From: Amphirosellinia nigrospora
Taxonomy: Eukaryota; Ascomycota; Sordariomycetes; Xylariales; Xylariaceae
DNA length: 64,000 nt
Direction: 5' to 3'
Assembly: GCA_004123355.1 (NCBI GenBank)
Contig: SCHM01000001.1
Span: 3,030,001 to 3,094,000, forward strand
How positions within the stretch are numbered: the stretch's first letter is position 1; each line of letters opens with the position of its first letter. Positions 1 to 12,919 of this stretch are shown one piece after another. The notes beneath the pieces were generated by a model, which saw only the letters and a program-made list of their open reading frames with translations, had not been told where the DNA came from and did not search any database. The translations under genes were made by a program, and so were the position numbers.

Positions 1-3000
1 TGCTCTGGTCCTAACTATAAGTACGCACATAAGCAACCAGAAAATCCAAGTTGCCCGGCTTGATAATGTTTTTTTTCTTATTCTTACCGTTTATCGGTGT
101 AACTATTAGCATAACACTACTACTATTCTCCAGCATTGCGCGTCTCTAGGCTCGCCCGATTACACTCGTTTTTGCGAGTATTACAGCAAGACGAATAGCG
201 ACGGGATCCACCTGTACGCAGTAAGTAGTTGACCTGAGAGGTGTGAGATTATCATCCATGGGGCCAAAAAGCGTTCGCACTCTTCCGTGCCGCCCTGAAT
301 CTAGACATCAACAGCGTGTTGTAGGGACAGCCTCGTGTTTTTGGGTCCCAGCGCCCGATATATCTCTATCTTCTCCTCCACCCCGTCCTTGATTCTTCCT
401 ATCATCGATTTTCGAGGGCCACGTTGTGGAGAGGTAGCAGGTACAAGAGCGCGGCTTGGCTCGGCCATGCAGGAAAACGGGCGTTAGTGGCCTCCATCTG
501 TTCCCGAATCTGACTTATCAAAAAAAAATCCCCAGTGATGTGTCAACACCGGTCCCCGGGATCCAGGGAGGGAGGCGCAGGATAACTGGCTGTTGGTGTT
601 CTGTTTGCTCCATTATTGATACCCACTGGATCCGGCTTCCCGGTAAATACGTTGTATCCGTGCATATGTCGGTCTCGTTTCTGATGGCCCTCTCTCCGCC
701 CTATCATACATCGGTACGTGGTTAATGCTTCGAGAATAAGTGGTAATAGTGGCTACCAATCTATAATGCGCGCTATGACGCCCGAGATACCAGGTCCCGT
801 GATTGTATGATCCCCGGTGCTTCTGTAGTCATATGATATCACATCTCTCTTGTCTTGCTCCCGTAGGAGGACAACTCTCCATGCAGCAGTCCAGGCGCGA
901 TTCCCGAGAAACAAATCCACACAGGGATAGCCAGTCTCCCCCCGCGCGTGATCTTGGTACATGCTTGGGTCAGCCATTATGCTTGCTCTCCCGCCTTGAC
1001 AATCCTCACCACATGCCTACCTAATATTGGCCACGGAGGCTGTAGTGCAGAGCGTGAAAATGACTCGCTCTCCTTTCTTATCTAGCTCGATTTCGTCCTA
1101 CCGCCCCGGAATCCCTCTATGGTTGGCGGATTGTGTACCTCCCTTATTTGGTACTACGCTCCTAGGCTGACAAGTTGATCGGTCTGTTAGACCACTCCGT
1201 TTGTTTAGTGATAAGAGACGCCCATCTTATCCGAGCCTATAAGACGAACGTAACACGAGACCGACGTGGCAAAGGGAGACGAGTGAGTGAATTCCAAGGC
1301 TTCAACGGCATCGTACGGTCAAAGCCTTCCCATGTCATGCCCTTGCTTTGAATGGCTGGATAGAAACGGTCAGGAGTCAACCGTGTGGGCCCTTCAATCT
1401 GCCCCATCCAGCATGTAGTGCGTAGCGACCCTGCGGTGCACCTCTACATCTATATCTGCCAAATATTCTGGAACCTGAAGGGTATGGAGTCGTGACATGG
1501 GCTCGAACATGGGACATGCATGATGGATTGTGCTTGTGAATCATGTCAGGTCATGAGCACCATTGTACCCCCCATACAACGCACCTGCGTACGTACTTAC
1601 TTACTTGACTACTGATGTATAGGGTAAACAGGGCTACACGAGGTGCACACATTGTAGCCTCGGCCAAGATTCGTGTTGGATCTGATAAGGTTGTGATCAT
1701 CATCGATTGCCCTTACATACCCACTCTTTCATTTTTGTCCTCTTTCCCTTTACGCCGTTGATTAAAACTCATAAAAAATGAAATACAAGATCCAGGACAG
1801 CAAAATGAAAACATAAGCTTAAATAAAAGATTGTTGCTACTCCAAGTGTGAATTCAAAAGCTATTAGAAATTCAGCCCGACGCAGCATATTGAACCCAAG
1901 CACGATAGCAATATCCATATTTCTTGTTCTAAGAAGCATTAACAAATTATTGGCTGCTATTCACCTGCAACCTTGCGATTTTACGGGTGGCGAAAGCCAA
2001 CTCTTCGCTTCACGATGGACCCAACAATAAGAAAGAGTTGGATATGGTTCTCTGGTTGGGGAGCCTACCTTAGGTGCCTATCCAATCTAGGCAGGAGAAT
2101 GAGATCTGGTTGTCCATGTAGACGGAACTATCTAGATTGTCTAGACAATACAACCAAACTTTTGACCACCCCAAAAACCCCTGATCCCGGGTTCAGCTAA
2201 GTTATTGACTGGCTGAGGCATACACTGAGTCGCATTACTGCCGATCAATTCCCGTGATCAAACGACCGTGATCACCAAGTAGGGCGAACGCGCGAACTAA
2301 GGACATGGAAAGAAATGCAGAGACATAAATCATAATAAGAAAGGCCTGGTATATTTTGTGATACCACGAAAGGAAGGGCTACCTAATCGTTCATTTGAGT
2401 TTCGATAAACAAGGCGTTCGTTTGATACGTCGTCGGGGCAGACTTCCATGTTAGTTAGGTAGGTGTAGTCACAACAGAACTGCATTTTATAATAGAGTAA
2501 AGCGCCTAATCTAGTTGCAGTACACAAAGTGCAAATGGGCAAAGAGAGAAATAATTTGATATCATTGGTGTTCTAAACCTGTAGTTACCGTCTACTTAAT
2601 TACTCACTGAGCAGCGGACGAATTGCATCCTCCAGATATCACTACTTACAGTTCATAGACGGTGGAGAAAGACAAGAGTAATATTAATTTAAGACTTTTT
2701 TTATCTTTATCATAGATGAGTTAAGTACCTAGTAAAAAGAAAGTAAACGAGAGGCAGTACAAGAGCGGGGCGGACGTGGGAAAGAAAACAGGAAAAATAA
2801 AGATTTAGAGGGAAATAAACCTAGAAAGACGAGCTGCTGCGCACGAGCTATGCATAATATCATAGCATGAGATGCCAGGGCTAGCCAAGTGACGAGATAG
2901 AGACGAGTGTTAGAAACCAACATCCTAGGGACCCATAGCCATAGTAATATGTAGCATAGTGTGTGGCCCTTTCCTGCCAGCCTGAATGCTCGGAACCTCC

Positions 3001-3049
3001 CAACACCCTGTCCTGCATTGAACTAGCTATGGACGATATTAGCATCGAG
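1..3049. other. Gene-poor stretch, no supported gene
   Basis: I read both strands and found no ORF with recognisable protein character. The short open frames here have no domain-like sequence and no credible splice partners. The 3' half (about 1.7-2.9 kb) is AT-rich with scattered A and T runs. Short tetranucleotide runs such as the TTAC repeats near 1597-1605 are the only obvious repeats. Confidence 0.5.
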
Positions 3050-4503
3050 CTAGGCTAGTGCGACCCTCGGTGACCTTCCTCGAGCCGGGGAGTTCCTGGA
3101 CGCTCGCCTCATCTTCGTCCTCGTTGAGGGGACGTTCTTGACGACGATCTCGAAGGTGAGCAGGCCCTCTCCAGCCGCCATCTCGAACAAGCCGAGAGAT
3201 CTTGGCTGTGGAACCCCTGCAGGTCATACGTCTCATCGCCAAACTCACACTTGCGCACAAGTGCTATCAGGCCCGGTGGGCAACTATTCCCGTTCCAGGG
3301 TGATGGGCTCTTCTTTGTTGACATGAAGCTTTGAGGATGCTGGCGGACGTCCGCTATGGCCGTGTTCTTCAGTGCCTGGATGGTGGGAACAACAGAGGTT
3401 AAGATGCGGTGCTGGCCGTAGCCCTCCACTCGATCACGAGACGGACGCCGCATAGGATCTGGGGTGGGGGTGGGAGGGTGAATGGTTGACGTAGTGCAAG
3501 GGGATGGGGGTGGCGTGTGCTGCTATTGTTCCTGACGTAGGACCCAGCACCTGCAATATATGATGGCATGGGAGGTAGATGGTTGTAAGCAGCCCTATCC
3601 GCAGGTACACGATAGGAGGCGAGGGCTGTGTCGGGGGAACGGAGGGTTCTGCGGACGAGGGGTGGTGCGGGCCAGGTCCCATTCCCACGGATATTGTTGC
3701 GGAGGTGGCGGCATGGGCTTGCCTCGCATCGAGGGAGGCGGAGCCGGATGCCCATCCGATTTGGATGTCCAGCATATCCAGGGGGTGGTGGCGCGGCGGC
3801 ACCTGTCTGAGGGCGAACGAGGGCGAGCGAGACCGGGCACGGCGGCAGTTGACTACAGGGGGTGGGCTTGCGTGATGGGGAACTTCGCCCCGCTCTTGAG
3901 CGTGAGCGTCCTACTGGCTCGTGGTCACCAGCTGCTGCTGATGTAGATCGGTTTCTTGGGCGACCAGCGAGATGCTGCCTCTCCTTATGCACCCCGTTGG
4001 GACCAGGGACGCCATGTGGCATCATAGCCTCATCGCCAGAACTGCCCCATTCGGAAATGGCAGCGGTGGAAGAGTCAGAGACGGAAATCACAGAAGCAGT
4101 ATCATCATCTCATCATCATCCATGCTAGGCTCTAGTGCGTCCGTCTTGAGATCGCGGGGAGCCGAGTAGCCATTTGTCGTGGTGTAGTTGTAGAGAGCCT
4201 CGCATGACTTCGTGAGCAGGGAATCTATTGCCTTTTGAGCATCCGTACATGGTTCTGACACCAGTATCACTTCACGAGTATCTCTGCTGCATTTTATTGC
4301 GCAGGCTTCGAAGAGCCTGGCCGCGGGATCTTTTTTGATAACCACTTCGACGCTGTCGTCTTCGTTTATGATGAACTCGCAGTTGTCTGGAATTGTTTAA
4401 CAGGAGTCAGCTATGATCTTATGTCAGACAAGGCGGAACTACTGACCTATGACCTGTGTTCGAAAATCGAAAACGAGAGTTGATGGGGTTGATGAAGGAG
4501 CCA
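3050..4503 (-). CDS. Uncharacterised fungal protein gene, frameshifted
   Basis: I do not recognise the family. A plausible start is the ATG at 4503 (MAPSSTPSTLVFDFRTQ...). A short intron with donor GTCAGT and an acceptor just before the second exon (about 4397) restores one frame, reading on through VEVVIKKDPAARLFEACAIK to an acidic DDDE stretch near 4100. There the frame ends at a stop, while the next frame continues naturally with SVSDSSTAAISEW. The middle (3450-3950) is Pro/Gly-rich low complexity and coding character moves between frames. Near 3.2 kb another shift joins FGDETYDLQGFHSQDLS to LFEMAAGEGLLTFEIVVKNV. The last plausible stop is TAG at 3052-3050. At least three frame changes are needed, so this is either a decayed gene or a region of poor consensus. 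Only the N-terminal half is well supported. Confidence 0.5.
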
Positions 4504-5776
4504 TCGTGGTATTAGATAGTTGGTGAAGACGAGTATGGGTTGGATTTGGAGGATCTGGGAGGTAGACAATTAGTTGGAACGAATGCTTTCAGATCATGAC
4601 TCGGGCTTTAATAGTAGTCGGGGTGTGTAAGGTGATACTCCTGCAGCCACGCTCCTCTTGTGCGTCAAAACTTGATGACATCCATTGGTTCGCGAGGCTG
4701 GCAACACCTTAGAGTCAGAAAAGCGCAAAGCCGTGGGACACGGTCATGTAACATTTCACTATACCTATCTATGTCTAGGCTCCTGGGAGTAACTCAAGCC
4801 CCGAGAGCAGGACGTAAGAAAGCCAATGACTAGAGTACTACACATCATACGGGCATCCTGGCAGGGTTTGACAATGCTTTCACAAGTAATACCTACTGAT
4901 ATAATGGCCTGACCCTCCGTAGCGAGTAATTGGCAGATTCAAAGGGGAAATAGTCACACAACCGACGTACTTTGAAGTGACATCGGATAGGTACGGCTTG
5001 TTCGTCTGCAAGTAGTAGCTAAGTCTCACTGTACACGTCCATCGTAATAGTGGCCTAGATGTCCCTGGCTTGGGGTTCCTATAGAGCCGCGCGTCAAGGT
5101 TGAGCAAAAAAAAAGAGAAATTTAGGTGTCGGCTCTATACTCTATGCAATTCAACATGGAAACCCTAGACATAGGGAGTACTTGGGGCGGCGGAGCACAT
5201 CAAAAGTGAGGCGAACGAGGTTGGGGTTCCGGATTTTTGATAGCACCACCCTGGGAATCCCCGTACTCACCTCGTCTCCCCACACCGCTGGCGACGATGA
5301 CTTTAGTAGTGAAGGCATCCCTTCCAAGGGATGGCGCTTTTATATGTCTTTGAGCGGCCCATGTGACTAGGCCGATTTGACTTGTCACATTTCTTCTAGT
5401 CTACACTGTATGCAGTATAGTTTGTTTGATGTGCATCCAAGTGAAATGTAAAATCCAATTGAGAAGACGGGCTACTTAGACGTCATAGGCCAATCAGGCG
5501 AGGCTGTAATATGGCCGGCACGAACTTAGCTGCATCAGCATGCCGCAACGCCACAAGGTCGTAATTTATTCGGGATATCGAACCAACCCGCAGTTGATGT
5601 GGGATCATCACGGACTTGTTTACGCTGACCACCTTCGAACTTTGTCGAACATTACACTGTTGTAACGACTAGTCATCCTCCATTTTTGTGCTGACGCAAA
5701 TGTGATTATGGTTTGACAATTATAGATTTCTTGATAAAGACGGATGAAACCAACTTTTACTATTATTTGGAGTGCT
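4504..5776. other. Intergenic stretch between two minus-strand genes
   Basis: This contains the promoter side of the 3.0-4.5 kb gene and the 3' side of Nup82. No ORF here looks protein-like. A run of nine A lies near 5106-5114. Nothing else stands out. Confidence 0.45.
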
Positions 5777-8497
5777 CTACCCAACCACCGATAAGCGTTC
5801 TAGCCTCGACTTGACCGCCTCAACCAACGCTGTTTCTCGCTCCAGAAGGCCCTTGACTTGGCCAATCTTTGCGCGCCTGAGGTCCGACGGAATGCGTAGA
5901 TCATCCCTTGAAGCGCTTGGGCTGCTTCCTCTTCGCTGGCCGGTACTTCGAGTCCTTGAGCCTGCTCTACAAGCTCATCTTTTAGTACTGCAACCCTCCG
6001 ATATCTGTCCATTAACTGCCTCGCCCGATTTTGCCCGTCGGCCGTTTCAGCCGATTCGTTGACGCCGGCATCCAAAGCCTTAACCTCCGCGACCCAGTCC
6101 TGCTCCTTTTTGCTAAGCTCCCGATTCGTAGCCTTATTGATCGTCTTTCTCATTTTTTCTAGACGCCGACTTAGAGCCTCTCCCTTTCCCTGGCCTCTTG
6201 CAGACGCCTCTCAATGGCGGCATTGCTTGGCTCCGGCTCCTCGCCCTCCTCAACCTGATCTTCACATGTAATAGCTTCGACCCTCGCCTTCACTTCGTTT
6301 GCTTTCGTGATTTGTTGTTTTAGTTCATCTTGGAGTTTTACACAGCGCAGGAATACTTCCGAAGCGGCAACCCCAAGCCTGTGTGTTCGTCGCTAAGGAC
6401 TTGGTGGCTTCAGTAAATAACTGCAAGGTAAGTGGTGAAAGTCGGATTTCCTGGCCCATGATTGTCTTGTGACGACTTGAGTTGAGTTTATCGATGAAGC
6501 CGGGAAGTACTGAACTTTCATCAAATGCGCGGACGGCTGATAAACTGGGCGGGCTCAAAGAATTCCAAGGGTCGGACTTCGGCATCTTGACCAAATGATG
6601 GTGAGGCAGATCGAATAGGCACGAAATCTTCGTCGGGGCTGTCAAAGATCAGAGCTATTGGTTCGAATGGCGTGGCAGACAATAAGAAATAGCCAAGATC
6701 AGGGTCTCGGGTTGCAACGGCTGCACTCAAGGGCAACGGCGTATTACTCCGAGCTGAACTGTTGTAGAGTCGTTCTCGCGTAGAAACTTGGCCATTGACA
6801 AGCAGATTAATTCTGAATTCGGAGCCCGCCTCCGAATCACCCTGAAGTTCACTCTCGAGTCGGAATACCCAGGGTGCCAGAGAAATATACGTTATGCTAG
6901 AAGGATGAGTGATATAGAATGAATACCGAGACGTGACATCGGGGCTGAAAACTGGCCAGGTCGCTTCCGTCACCTCTAGGGCGCTCAGAGTGTCCAGGGT
7001 GGAGAATGTTAGTAAGGTCGGTGAACCAGCCAAGCGCCCCATTGTCTTCGACCTGTTCCGGGTGGCAGCCACTGGGCTTGTGTGCTGTCTATATCTAAGC
7101 AGATTTGGACCTGGCCGCTGGACGCAAGTAAGCAAATGATGATAGCGATAGACCTTCCACCTCTGTATCTTCCATTTCTAATTCCTCTTCTTCACCAAAC
7201 ATGAGTTCATCGGTGTCTAGTTTCTCGCCAATGACATGTAGATCAGTCAAGTTAAGGTCCAGTTCATCGTCACTCTCCGGGCCTAGATCCAGAATAAATG
7301 GTCCTTGTAGGCGCGGAACCATACCAGGCCGTGAAGGTCTCGCGTATATCTCCGTCGGTGGTTCTCCAGGGGGCCATCTATGATGCGAGGTTCTTGGTTA
7401 TCAAGATCAGACATCCAGTCAAACTGTTGCTGTGCCAACAGCTTTGCTTGCTCGGATACGTTCGGTCATCCTCAACTGCTGCCAAATTACCGACAATGGA
7501 TATCGAGAGCGATGGAATCAGGGTTGGAGGAGGAGCCCATTGGCTTGGCAATAAAGGACATAGGGCATATATGTCCCCTTCGGTCATGGCGATCCAGAGA
7601 GTCATAGAAGACCAGCCTCCGGATCCCCTTGCAGCGAAGGATGCTGCCGCTACGTTCATCTCAAAGCAGTCGGGCGAGAAGCCTTTCTTCCCCCCTCGTT
7701 AGCGGAGAAGTTCTGATCTAGCGACGTACCATCAGCGAGCTTCTGAAGATCTATCGTCAGCGTAGGTGTATCGAACGACCATCGATCCTTCTGTGACAGT
7801 TCCCACACTCTCACTACAGCATCCCTTGTCACTGTTACTAAAGTAGAACCGTTGACCCCGAGAGGATGCCATAAGATAGAGGCAAGAGGCGAGCGATCGT
7901 CAGCATGGGTGGTGGGACCAAGGACCAAGACTTTGGTTTGATGGGATCGACGCTTGGGCGGTAAGGTGAGATGGATCGGGTATGAGAATAATGCGGACGG
8001 TGTGAGCAGTCAGAACAGCCATGAAGTTCGCATAAGGAGATATGATGAGCTGCTGAATATCGCTCCCGATTGCAGGAGGCTTGATCGTCTACAAAGAGTT
8101 AGTCTCGGTCAACACACTGGTCACTGTTGGTGCGGTGATGCTAACTAACCCTGAAGCCTTCCGCGCACCCATCCTCGACCGAGGCCCTGATTATATCACT
8201 GTCATCGATTCCGTCCGAGTCCTCGCGCTTTATGTGAACAGCTCCTCGCCCTTGAGCAGCTTTCTCTTGCCATCGCTCCTTGAGATAGACCAGGTCGGCC
8301 CATCGGATCTCCTTTCCCACGGCGATGAAGACCTCGGTTCCCCTGGTGGCGATGGTGCGGCGAGGGCCAGCAGCGGAAGCAGCTTTGGCGGCATAGGAAG
8401 ATATGCTTTGCTGGGTGCTGTCAGGACTGGGTGCGAAGAGCTGGTGACCAGGCGAAGGACTGGAAAGCCAGGGGGTGTAGGCCTTTATCTTAGGCAT
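5777..8497 (-). CDS. NUP82: Nucleoporin Nup82 (Nup88 family), frameshifted
   Basis: Nup82 is the beta-propeller and coiled-coil nucleoporin of the cytoplasmic face of the nuclear pore, which anchors the Nup159-Nsp1 mRNA export platform. The start is the ATG at 8497 (MPKIKAYTP...). Exon 1 carries the family-like stretch RGTEVFIAVGKEIRWADLVYLKERW. A short intron near 8.1 kb leads to IQQLIISPYANFMAVLTAHT, then the propeller segment ILWHPLGVNGSTLVTVTRDAVVRVWELS. Later come the acidic ESDDELDLNLTDLHVIGEKL and a C-terminal coiled-coil (VRRLQEARERERL, ELVEQAQGLEVPASEEE), ending ALVEAVKSRLERLSVVG and TAG at 5779-5777. About nine single-base frame changes are needed, for example beside the G6 run near 7695, near 7450, 7325, 7130 and 6545. 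All segments occur in the right order, so gene identity is secure although this sequence could not be translated as written. It is divergent from the CBP20 gene. Confidence 0.85.
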
Positions 8498-9019
8498 TTC
8501 GAATCGACTACAAAGAAACGGGGCGGACGGAGAGGCGTCGGATTCAGAAGTGCATGTCTGGTTGGTTGTGGTCGCGGCAGGTTGTGGGAAATTCCCAAAG
8601 TGCAAGATTTTCGGCGCCGACGAGAATGGTCTGGATGAGAGGCACTGTTGTTTGTAGAAGCGCCCCCCAGATACTGTGCTGTTGCCCTGCAACCGTAAAT
8701 AGGCCTGTGCTAGGTAGCTCTGAGCTGGATTTTTGGTCGATAAAAAAGCGGGACCGGGCCTAGCACCATAGCACCTGCGCTAGCGTCAGCTCTTCCTCAC
8801 AGCGAAGCGCGTCCTGGCGCGATCCCTCTACTTTAAGCTCTAGTACAGCAAGTATAAGTGGAACCTACATCCGTCTCCTTCAGCCTTCTCATCAATCATC
8901 TGTAGCAATATCTCAGCCTTTCCTCGCTGGTTACATTGCGAATCTAGTAACTCACAGGCACTCTGCAAGAATATACGAGCATAGGGATTTTACTGCGGGG
9001 GAGAAAGGCCTAATTCAAT
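8498..9019. promoter_or_regulatory. Bidirectional promoter between Nup82 and CBP20
   Basis: The start codons of the divergent Nup82 (8497, minus) and CBP20 (9020, plus) genes are separated by 522 bp, which must contain both promoters and 5' UTRs. I saw no clear TATA box. The pyrimidine-rich stretch near 8870-8930 on the plus strand resembles the CT-rich tracts common upstream of fungal transcription starts. Confidence 0.5.
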
Positions 9020-9832
9020 ATGCGTACCGGCGTCCGATCCACTGTTGACCGGTTGGATGCACCGAGTGCCTACTACCACAGCAGGGTGAGTGAGCTCTGA
9101 ATCTCACTTATTTTACTCATACACACGCCAACTTCATATCAAGGTCGAAATTGAGCTGATTTTGGATCGCAGAACAATAAGAAAAGGCGAAATGATCATG
9201 GACGTGATGGGAAGGATGGGAAAGACGGGAAAGACGGCGACACAGAGATGCCCGATTCCAAACCAGAGGAGCCACCTGAGGATCCTCTAAAGAATGCCAC
9301 CACACTCTATGTTGGAAATCTGTCAGTGGGCCTCTCATTTACATATCTAATTCCTTGCCGCACATAAAATGGTTTGCGCACTGAGCCTCAGTGCCGTTCA
9401 GAGAGTCAAGGTGCTGACTGGTTGACGTACAGATCATTCTACACAACAGAGGAGCAAGTATATGAGCTCTTCTCTAAATGTGGCGAGATCAAGCGTCTGG
9501 TCATGGGGCTCGACAGATTCCAGAAGACGCCGTGCGGCTTCTGCTTCGTGGAATACTACACGCACCAAGACGCCCTCGACTGTATGAAGTACATTGGTGG
9601 CACGAAGCTGGATGAGCGCGTCATCCGCACCGACCTAGATCCCGGGTTCGAGGAGGGACGCCAGTACGGTCGTGGCAAGTCGGGCGGACAGGTGCGAGAT
9701 GAGTACCGTGACGACTTTGACGAGGGCCGGGGCGGGCTGGGTAGAGCTATCGAATCGGAAAGAATGCGTGACTCCGAGCGAAACCGTGAGAGAGATACCC
9801 ATAACGAGGAGGACTACGGGCGGCTTAGATAG
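9020..9832 (+). CDS. CBC2: Nuclear cap-binding protein subunit 2 (CBP20)
   Basis: This is the small subunit of the nuclear cap-binding complex, which binds m7G caps of nascent pol II transcripts with CBP80 and promotes splicing and export. Three exons join cleanly: 9020-9085, 9173-9321 and 9433-9832, with donors GTGAGT and GTCAGT and CAG acceptors, giving 204 residues. The N terminus has the family-like [14 protein letters not shown] single RRM follows, with RNP2 as LYVGNL and RNP1 around [12 protein letters not shown], and the conserved cap-binding neighbourhood [21 protein letters not shown]. After the [25 protein letters not shown] is typical of the family. The C-terminal tail is long and rich in Arg, Asp and Glu, and exon 2 inserts a Lys/Asp/Gly-rich linker before the RRM, making this longer than the roughly 150-170 residues usual elsewhere. 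No frame problem was seen. Confidence 0.95.
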
Positions 9833-10193
9833 GACTGGCCGTAATTCAACTGGGTAGGATTCTGTACATGTACACTACGAACGTATCTTTTGATGAGAGA
9901 AGCTGTGGCTGTTGATCACGGCACCATGATACGAACCGCGGTGCTCTATAAATACGATTGCCCTTATCCACCGTGCTTGTTTCATGCAAGCTATGTAGCT
10001 TGCGTCATGTCTAGACGTTTTGTCCCCTATTTTGTACAAAATTGTTGTACACATGGTCGACTGTGCACGGGAAAGCTAGTTCATGTCTTCCTCTTGAAGC
10101 TATGTCGCAGTCATTCATGATATACTTCAGTCTTCCCTTCCTTCAAAGGGACCATTTCGCTATGCAATCTAAATCCAGCGTACCCCAATCGCC
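9833..10193. other. 3' intergenic region between convergent CBP20 and mL60
   Basis: CBP20 and mL60 converge here with 361 bp between stop codons, enough for two 3' UTRs. No coding signal was seen. The stretch around 9965-10000 contains a small imperfect palindrome (TGCAAGCTATGTAGCTTGC). Confidence 0.5.
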
Positions 10194-10763
10194 CTAGTAG
10201 CCCGGCGGGTTCAATCGTTGCGAGACTCTTGTCCACTTTGGCAGTTCTATAAAACCGCAAGTCAGCCTTCACCCATAGCAAAACTTACGTTTCTGAACAA
10301 GGCCGCGATCCTCTCTTCGAAAGGTAGAAAACGTACTGTGTATGCCCTTCCTATACCGCTTTTCTTTCCGGTCGAACATGGTGTACTTGTCCTTGGGCAG
10401 CATCTCGGCCTCGGTGGGCATCGTCTCCTTCCATACCTCGAGGGCCTTCAGTGTCTCGCCTTTTTTCGCGAGGGCCTGGCCAACTGTCGCCACGACCGCG
10501 TCGACGGCCCGTAGACGCTCCCGTTGCCGCCCCTTCTGGAATCGTGAGAGTCGCCACGGTGTCTTCCTGCACGTATCAAAGCCACGACGTTAGTAAAGTG
10601 AGTTAATCATGTCCTGCGATTCGATCCGATCGAGGAGAGAGGCGTGCGATTGATCGTCGACCATGTCCTATGTCTTGCGCCGATGTTGAAAAGGTAGAGT
10701 GATCTTGACGCACCATAAAAGACCGCTCGACAAGGCGTTCGTTGCTCTAAATGCGCCGAACAT
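10194..10763 (-). CDS. MRPL31: Mitochondrial large ribosomal subunit protein mL60 (MRPL31)
   Basis: This is a fungal-specific component of the mitochondrial 54S ribosomal subunit. Three exons on the minus strand splice exactly: 10763-10714, 10566-10337 and 10246-10194, giving 110 residues and a stop TAG. Exon 1 encodes MFGAFRATNALSSGLLW. Exon 2 encodes a very basic stretch (KTPWRLSRFQKGRQRERLRAVD) followed by the conserved PTEAEMLPKDKYTMFDRKEK and RYRKGIH. The short third exon supplies KLPKWTRVSQRLNPPGY, the expected family C terminus. Both junctions split codons, so the agreement of phases supports the model. The start lies 371 bp from the divergent Trs20 start. Confidence 0.95.
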
Positions 10764-11134
10764 TGTGACGTGGGGTTGTCGCCGGCGTTGGTGTGTAGGA
10801 GGAATGTCGTAAAAGTTTCGGAGTTTAAGCTGGGGCACGAGCCAATGCGCCACGGACAGGCCGACTCCACTGCAGCTCCGGAGTCAGCGACCCACTGTAA
10901 ACTAGGTACAGGCTATCCTATCCTTGGGCACCTGTCTGTCTGTCGCAACACCTCAACTCAAACAACTTTCGGTGCCCTGCGATCTGCTGTCGATGGACGA
11001 ATGCGAGGAACAACCTTGGCGCAAATGATAGACAGATAAGAACGAGAACCCAGTTACAAAGCCTACGGTCGCACAGCCTTTCAACCGCGGAACGAAGCTA
11101 GATCGAACACCGAGCTACCCAGCGACCAACAAAC
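10764..11134. promoter_or_regulatory. Bidirectional promoter between mL60 and Trs20
   Basis: Only 371 bp separate the start codons of the divergent mL60 (minus) and Trs20 (plus) genes, so their promoters must overlap or abut. I could not identify a TATA box or a specific factor site with confidence. Confidence 0.5.
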
Positions 11135-11744
11135 ATGTCCTACTACTTCGTCATAGTCGGGACGCAAGACAACCCGCTCTTCGAATATGAGTTCGGGACC
11201 TCGAAGGCAGGGGGCGACGGGCAAGCCCGGTTTCCCGAGCAGGCGCGGCACATGAACCAGTTCATCGTACACAGTAGTCTAGACATCGTAGAAGAAGTGC
11301 AATGGGGACGGGACAGATGTATGTACATCATCTAGCTAGCTGGCCATGTACCCATTTACCTACAAGCCATCCCCTCCCCTCCACAGCCGCCTTGAGCTAA
11401 TATTGCCCACCCATATATATAGGTATCTCAAGTGCATCGACCGTTTCTTCAACAATTACGTGTCCTGTTTCCTGACCGGCGGGAACGTCAAATTCATGCT
11501 CCTCCACCAACCGCCCTCCTCCGTGTCCTCGACCGGCACCACCACCAACCCCCGTTCCTCAACTTCCACCATCGCCTCAAATCCGACGAGCCCGCAGACC
11601 GAGGAGGCCGTGCGCTCCTTCATGCTCGAGGTCTACGAGAACTGGGTCAAGGCCATCATGAGCCCCTTCTACCGCGTCAACATGGAAGTTCGTAGTCCCG
11701 TCTTCCGCCAACGCGTTGCGGCTGCCGGCCGCAAGTATCTGTGA
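11135..11744 (+). CDS. TRS20: TRAPP complex subunit Trs20 / TRAPPC2 (sedlin), one frameshift
   Basis: Trs20/sedlin is a longin-fold core subunit of the TRAPP tethering complexes that activate Ypt/Rab GTPases in ER-Golgi and autophagy traffic. Exon 1 starts at 11135 with MSYYFVIVGTQDNPLFEYEF, and continues through ARHMNQFIVHSSLDIVEEVQW. Exon 2 (11423-11744) begins YLKCIDRFFNNYVSCFLTGG and ends with the typical NMEVRSPVFRQRVAAAGRKYL. The intron is 11319-11422 (GTATGT..TAG) and splits the Met codon of the expected QMYLKCIDRF. To reach that codon in frame, exon 1 lacks one base in the G run at about 11304-11307: four G are present where five would give QWGTGQM. One apparent deletion in a homopolymer is therefore the only defect. 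A Ser/Thr-rich insert lies in the middle of exon 2. Confidence 0.92.
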
Positions 11745-12309
11745 TACCCCCGCTCTGCAGTCAGGCATACTGTGGGAAATACTGGCGTTGTATATATCCA
11801 GGGTTGAGGCCGGTTATGTGAAGGGACTAACCAAAGCTTGTCAACGCAATTATGGTGACGGGGCCACACGTACACTATCTTCATACGTTATTGAGGCGTT
11901 TGGAGTTTGTAAACCGTAGACACATGATACCAGAGTTGATTACCTTAATAAGATGCAATATCACAAAGTCAGAGGAACTAGTACTTCTATGTGTTGATGT
12001 CGCGATGCAAGCATCTGTGAATTTATTTCGTGCTATGCACCATAGGCTATCCTCTTCCAGACGCCTTCCCTTCATGGGCAATCAATTCATTTCATAGACC
12101 ATAGCAAACCCACAGAACCACCAACGCCTATTATCACACTATGGTGTATATCATGCAGAACCGTGTGAAAGAATACTGAAACCAACAAGCCCCACTGTTT
12201 GGGAACACATCCTACGCCTCTTCCAAGCAAACCATCTACCCCTCATGTTGATTGGTATGGACAGCCAGGCGCCCAAGCCGAGATAGACCGGAGAAACCAG
12301 CCATGCAGC
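11745..12309. other. 3' intergenic region between convergent Trs20 and histone H4
   Basis: Trs20 and histone H4 converge across 565 bp. There is no convincing coding sequence. The segment holds the two 3' UTRs. Confidence 0.5.

Positions 12310-12919
<610 letters not shown>

Noticed and set aside
3560-3946. 128-codon plus-strand ORF and overlapping Gly/Arg-rich frames
   Set aside because: All frames are open here because the DNA is GC-rich and low in complexity; they are shadows of the Pro-rich minus-strand gene.
8081-8638. 185-codon plus-strand ORF
   Set aside because: It is antisense to the first exon of Nup82, whose sequence is clearly conserved; the plus frame has no protein-like motif.
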